Below are positions 59,001 to 64,000 of a DNA stretch of 64,000 bases, in pieces. Source of the stretch: Torreya grandis. Taxonomy: Eukaryota > Streptophyta > Pinopsida > Cupressales > Taxaceae. The notes below the pieces were generated by a model. The model made no database searches, was not told the origin of the DNA, and saw only the letters and a program-made list of their open reading frames with translations. The stretch covers positions 1-64,000 of the forward strand of contig JARHVA010008428.1 in NCBI GenBank assembly GCA_037957365.1, given 5' to 3'. A program made the position numbers and the translations under genes. Each line of letters opens with the position of its first letter. Position 1 is the stretch's first letter.

Positions 59001-59411
59001 CCATTATTTTTTAATTCTTGACACTAAATATTTTGAGCTAAAGGATGATCATGTAATTCATTGAAGAATTTAATTTTAATTTGATTTAATTATTGAGACT
59101 ACTTGGTCTCATTTTATTTATTTTATACTTACATGACTAGATGATGTTTCTTCAAGTTATTATGATGATTATTCATGTTGGTTAGTATGTTAGTATGTGA
59201 ATAACTATATCTTTAGGTGAATATAGGATAAAACAATTATATTGAAAATTATAGATAAGTGGGTTATGGTGGGGACCTTTCACATAGGTCCAAGATTGCA
59301 TCCTTCCTCACTCACTAGATATGGTGGTCTTAGAGACTGAGGTATCTCAAGAGCACTAAGGTATTTATTTCAATCTATTCATTTTAATGTTTAGTGGAAA
59401 AAAAATTTAAG
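53036..59411. other. Unassigned AT-rich sequence
   Basis: No gene or element boundary recognised. Short internal near-repeats occur at 55545-55660 (an ATTGGGG...ATACC...CAA motif twice), and at 56090-56210 and 56250-56365 (ATCCTAGAG and CACTACTCTATAA words). They could be ruins of retroelement untranslated regions. All open frames are under 90 codons with no known motif. Confidence 0.5.
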
Positions 59412-59690
59412 GGAAATTTGTGCATCAACTATTTATTACTCTATATGCTTTGACATGCCTGAGGACCATTTTTGCATTAACTATTTCTTACTCTTTGTGC
59501 TTTGACATGTTGGTGCTATCTACACATTAACTATTTCTTAATATATATTCTTTGACATTTTTGGGGCCATTTGTATACTAAATATTCCTTACTCTCTATG
59601 ATTTGACATGCCTATGGCCATTTACATATTGAATATCTCTTACTATCTATGCTTTGACATGCCTAGGTCCATCTCCATATCAACTATATT
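59412..59690 (+). repeat. Degenerate ~52-bp minisatellite, about five units
   Basis: Units share ATT.G.ATTAACTATTTCTTACT and GCTTTGACATGCCT..GGCC. Starts are roughly at 59417, 59468, 59520, 59569 and 59620, then a partial. A second, looser repeat of GATGTCC/ATATTGA words with ~75-80-bp steps continues to about 59960. Confidence 0.8.
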
Positions 59691-62600
59691 GGTTGGTGGA
59701 GTGATGTCCTGAGGGCCACATCCATATTGATTGGTATATTAATGTTTGGATGGTGGATTGATTTCCTCAGGGAAATAAATATACATTTAATCACACATAA
59801 TTCTCTTGGCTATAGGAATGATGTCCAGAGAGCTTGTTGCATATTGAGCTATTCATGATGTCTTGGCTATTAGGTTAAGATCCCAAAAACTTTATATAGA
59901 TAGATTGGTATATTATTCTCTTGGATGATGAACCAATGTTTTAGGAGATGATGTAATTAAATAGGATGGCATAATGTTTATTAAAACCTTACATGAATGA
60001 CATGGTAAATAGAAAGGGGAGACATTACCATGTATGTATTCTTCTTCAGTAGGATATACATCATGGGAGGTATTTTCCCCATGATCTACTATTTGTCACC
60101 AAATATTGAATCTTAAAGGAGGTTATTTAGGCTTACTCTAAGATCTGGGCAACATGATAATAATTAAGTTATGTGGGTTTACCTATAGTAGAAGTAAACC
60201 TCTAGTTATAAGGGTTAGCTCCCTGAATTTATGTTAAAGTGTTTATAACCTATGCTAATTGATTGCTTATAGGAAAATAGATATAAGTTTGAATGAATTG
60301 AAAATAATAAAAGGGGATGATACCCCATCAGTATTTACACAATATTATCATACTTATTTAACTAAGAAATAAGACCTACAAAAAAGCTTCAAAGTCCTAA
60401 AATGTTCTAACATAACTATTTCAATATAGAGGTGATATGCATGATACAAATAAAGGTAAGTAAAATAGAAATTATATTATTGAATCCAAGGACAATTTTA
60501 CACTTTAAGGGAGAATAAATCACTAGTTACATTATAAATGACCTATTAGAATGAGAACTTGCTACATAAGACATGAAAGGATAAGTAAAAATAAGGATAA
60601 AATCACTAAACTTCACCATTCATCACTTTGAAAACTTAGACAATATGCTATATGAAATCAAACCAGATTTAATTTATTGTTAAAATTAAAATTACAACAT
60701 AAAAATATTAATTATTTTCCATACATGGAGTGTAATTATCAGACAAGAGCCAAAATGGCTAGTACTTATTGAATGTGAGGAAAGAGAGAAGAATGAAATC
60801 CAAGAGTCACAAAAACACTTGTAAAGCCAAGATAATGAGTTATGTATATATAAGAATGAATTATGAGATATAATTATAAGTTATCTATGTAAAAATGTCA
60901 TATTCAAGCATGAAACTCTTCAATTCTAGTGTAAGACTCTTCAACTTTCTCTTTAGAAATTGCCTTCATCATTTGGACTTCGTTAAGTGATCCAAAATAG
61001 AATAGGGATAGATGAGATAATTAAAATATGAGGGAGGGGCTATAAAAAATCTAAAACATTAATTTGATGTGTCCCTAATAATACATATTATTATGGCCAA
61101 GTTTTCTCACTACCTATAGCCATAATCACCCTTCTTTCCCTCAACTCTCACACTTGGCACCAAAGTTGTCTTTATTTTTCCAATAAAATCCATAAATAGG
61201 ATTATGTGAAACTTATAAGGATTCCTAATGAAATTATATTCATTATTTAGGCCTTGAAATTCCTCCTTATTGAAGTTATCATCTTCTCACTAGGTGATCA
61301 TCTCTCATTCACTGTCATTATGGACTACCTAAAGTGAAGATGGTAGTAGAGATACTTGTGAGATCTTATAAAGTAATAAATGTATATGAGGGGAAATATT
61401 AAGTCCCATTATACCTAAAAAACTGATTTCATCTTTTGAAACCATTAGGTACCTATATAACACACAAATCTATCAAGAAAATTAATTTTGTACCTTGTTT
61501 CTACAAGTAGAGTATAACTCAATCTAATCAGAGAGAGACATATAGAGTATTATACAAGTTAAAACAATTTACATATCCAAATTATCCATTTTGGATTATT
61601 TTCCTTCTTTATCTTTCTAATCAAGTCCTTATCAAGGGTTTTAGAGGGTTTTGAGATGTTTTGGATCTTAAGGATTTTTCATATAATATTGATGTTCAAT
61701 CATCTAAAAAATTCAATTAGAATTTTTTTTTGATCTTATTCAACATATCATAACTACTCAAGCTTCCATGCTAGATGTTCATGCAGTTTCAAGCTTCCAA
61801 AGATGCCTCTTAAGATTTTCCTTGCATTTTGCATACCCTGATTAGTCTAAGCTAAGATTGACCTCTCTATAAGTATTCTATGAAAAATAAAATATATAAA
61901 CACATGATATAACTACCAATGTATATATTTCAATGCATTGGAATTCTCAATTAGGGTTAGAAATAGTATTGCGACCTCTTAGGGTTTTAGGCCTAATTCA
62001 TGCCTAATAAGTCTAGTCTACCCTCAAGAACTAAATCTCTCTCTGCATACCTTCTTAGAGTTTTTAGGCTTAAACCATGTTATTTCATGTTAAATAAAAC
62101 TTTCCATACCTTAATTTCAATAATTTAAGCCTTATATCTCATATTTCATCATCTACCTACCCCAATTTCAATTTTCTTATTTCCTAGAGTAATCTCTATC
62201 TGAGACAGAATATAGGGTATCTCACTTATTTGCTCAAGAAAAATTAAGGTATTGGAGGATCAAAGAGGTAATGAAGGTACTCTTTCCCAATTTTCAAGGT
62301 TAGATCACAATCAAAACACCTTCAAATACTCCAAACATGTAACGCTAACTATGTAGGAGTTGTAAGTTTATATGTAGGTTAAGGCCTAAGCTAATTTATT
62401 ACATTATTTTACCTACCCTAAACATCTCATGAGAATATTATTTTCATAATTAAGGAATTAACAATGTTTTAAAACTCCTCATCATCCATGTTAGCCTCTT
62501 TAACCCATCTCTATACTCAATTAGACCTGACTAGAAGATTGTGTAGTTACTTAAGAAAAAGGCAAGCCTTAGGTGGACATTTTGCATTCAACCATACATC

Positions 62601-64000
62601 CTCTACTCTAATTCTCCCTTAAGTATTTGAATTCAATCCATACCTATTTGGGTTTAGACCAACTCTACTTTGTATTTTTCTAACATCTAAATTATTTGTT
62701 CCAACTTGTCACACTACAGTCAAATTGTTGGTTATCATTTGTGATCAAGAGGGAACCTATAGGTGATGGTTTACATCAAATATTGAATATGAAACCCATT
62801 TTACTATCCCTTAAAATTATATTATAATTTTTATTATTAAATATTCATTTATCTAAAATTTGGGCTTTCATTACATCTTAATACATTGAAGGGCCACTCG
62901 AACTTACAACACTACAGAGAATACCTAAATTCTACAATGTAAGAATGCATGGAATAGGAGTCTTATATCATCAAAATCCTTTGACCAAATAACCCTTTAT
63001 CATGAAAATCCTTTGATATCACATCTATACTACATTATGGAAACATTAGACTAGTTGACACCTTAAAAATTTTCATCATGAAAAAGATCAAAAGAAAGAC
63101 CAGGTCTTTATTTGGAGATTTTAAGGTAACTAGTCCCTAAACTCTTTCTCTATGTATGAACATGGATCTTCATGTTTGCTTTCCATTCTATGGTTCCAAC
63201 ATGTTTTCTATGGAATTATTTGACTACATAATACCTTAAATAAGATCTTCAACATGATCAAACTGTTCATTCCAAATACTCAAACCTCTTGTAGGTGCCT
63301 ATAAGTGCACACACAATTACAAACAAGGTATTGAAGATGAAACATGGATAATATGCATGTTAGATGACCTTGTGATTAATATTAGACCTCTAAAAAGTAT
63401 TAAACTAATATTTTAACATTTAAATACTCTAAACAAGTCAAATACCTCATGTTAACATTCTTAACCTCGTATATGTATGTATGCAGGGGGTCTGTATGTG
63501 AATGTATGATATATGATTATGTACATGGTAGACTAGTTACATAAATAATAATATACCTTCACCACTGATGCTATGAAGTTCCTCCATGTCTCTATACTTT
63601 ATTGAACTCTTAGAATAATTTAAACACTTATATTATAACCCTATAATCCTTTTTGGAGAACTATAAGTATACATACAAAAGTAGGCAAGGCAAAACCTTA
63701 TGCATATGTAAGAATTGGTGTCTTGTCCAAATCCAAATTAATATTGGATGGATCAAAAGTATTGTTTCTACTTTAGGAGCTATCTCATCATTTTTAAAAC
63801 CTCATGCTTAGACACAATGGTTAAACAAGGTTATCCTTTACCTAACTGTGTATGATAGTCACACAAAAAATTAATTGTGTTAGCTTTTCTTGATTAAAAC
63901 ATGTTAGTGCCCAAAATTGCACTGAAGCAATTGGGCCCTTGTCAAGTGAAAATTCTTAAGTCCATCCCAAGTTGAGTATCAATGTCTAAGTCATTATCCC
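59691..64000. other. Unassigned AT-rich sequence to the window end
   Basis: Apart from the loose repeat to 59960 I see no coding region, RNA gene or element boundary. At 63903 the string TGTTAGTGCCCAAAATTGC has the look of an LTR start but cannot be tested because the window ends 98 bp later. Confidence 0.5.

Noticed and set aside
63903..64000. TGTTAGTGCCCAAAATTGC as the start of another LTR
   Set aside because: Only 98 bp remain before the window end, so there is no partner repeat, primer site or polypurine tract to support it.

Overview
The window is AT-rich nuclear DNA of a plant with a large, retrotransposon-filled genome. The LTR elements have plant-type primer binding sites (initiator-Met type for the Copia-like ones), plant Ty3/Gypsy Tat-type gag/pol and plant Copia gag. 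A gymnosperm would fit the decayed, deeply nested, very long elements, but nothing here fixes the species. I see no intact host gene, rRNA or tRNA. Every long open frame I could identify belongs to a retroelement or to a repeat. || Layout: (1) Element E, Copia-type, + strand, 70-13397, has 3.0-kb LTRs and a gag remnant but no recognisable pol. Inside its gag sits element T (- strand, 5364-8767), a tiny element with 0.94-kb LTRs and only 297 bp of internal DNA, present as LTR-int-LTR-int-LTR between perfect AGGAT duplications. (2) Element C, Gypsy, + strand, about 13502 to 52.1 kb, is the oldest layer. It has a 5' LTR-like block at 13.5-14.6 kb, pol ruins at 44.5-48.2 kb and a 3' LTR from 50804. 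(3) Element B, Gypsy Tat-type, - strand, 14958-38700, TSD CTCTT, is inserted in C. It carries gag, protease, RT, RNase H and integrase remains. (4) Element A, Gypsy Tat-type, + strand, 18251-27282, perfect TSD CTACC, is inserted in B. It is the best preserved element and is a pol-deletion derivative: a long gag/Pro-rich frame followed directly by the last integrase segment. (5) Element D, Copia-type, - strand, 38733-43844, lies in C just beyond B. It keeps gag, zinc knuckles, protease and the pre-integrase region only, and is flanked by ~137-bp direct repeats of the B/C junction. (6) From 52.1 to 64.0 kb there are two (TA)n tracts, a ~52-bp minisatellite, and otherwise sequence I cannot assign. 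|| Relative order of events: C first, then B into C, then A into B. D, or the rearrangement that placed it, came after B because B's LTR end is copied on D's far side. T came after E. || The most unusual signals are non-coding. They are periodic 10-bp dyads in the LTRs of T, A and B; twin hairpins with a shared loop in the leaders of A and B; repeated conserved motifs after integrase in A and B; splice-like signals and an AUGUAA start-stop in the LTR of A; the three-LTR mini-element T; and the overlong target duplication around D. None of the elements here appears able to move by itself. T, A, D and E look like parasites or relics that would need trans-acting proteins.
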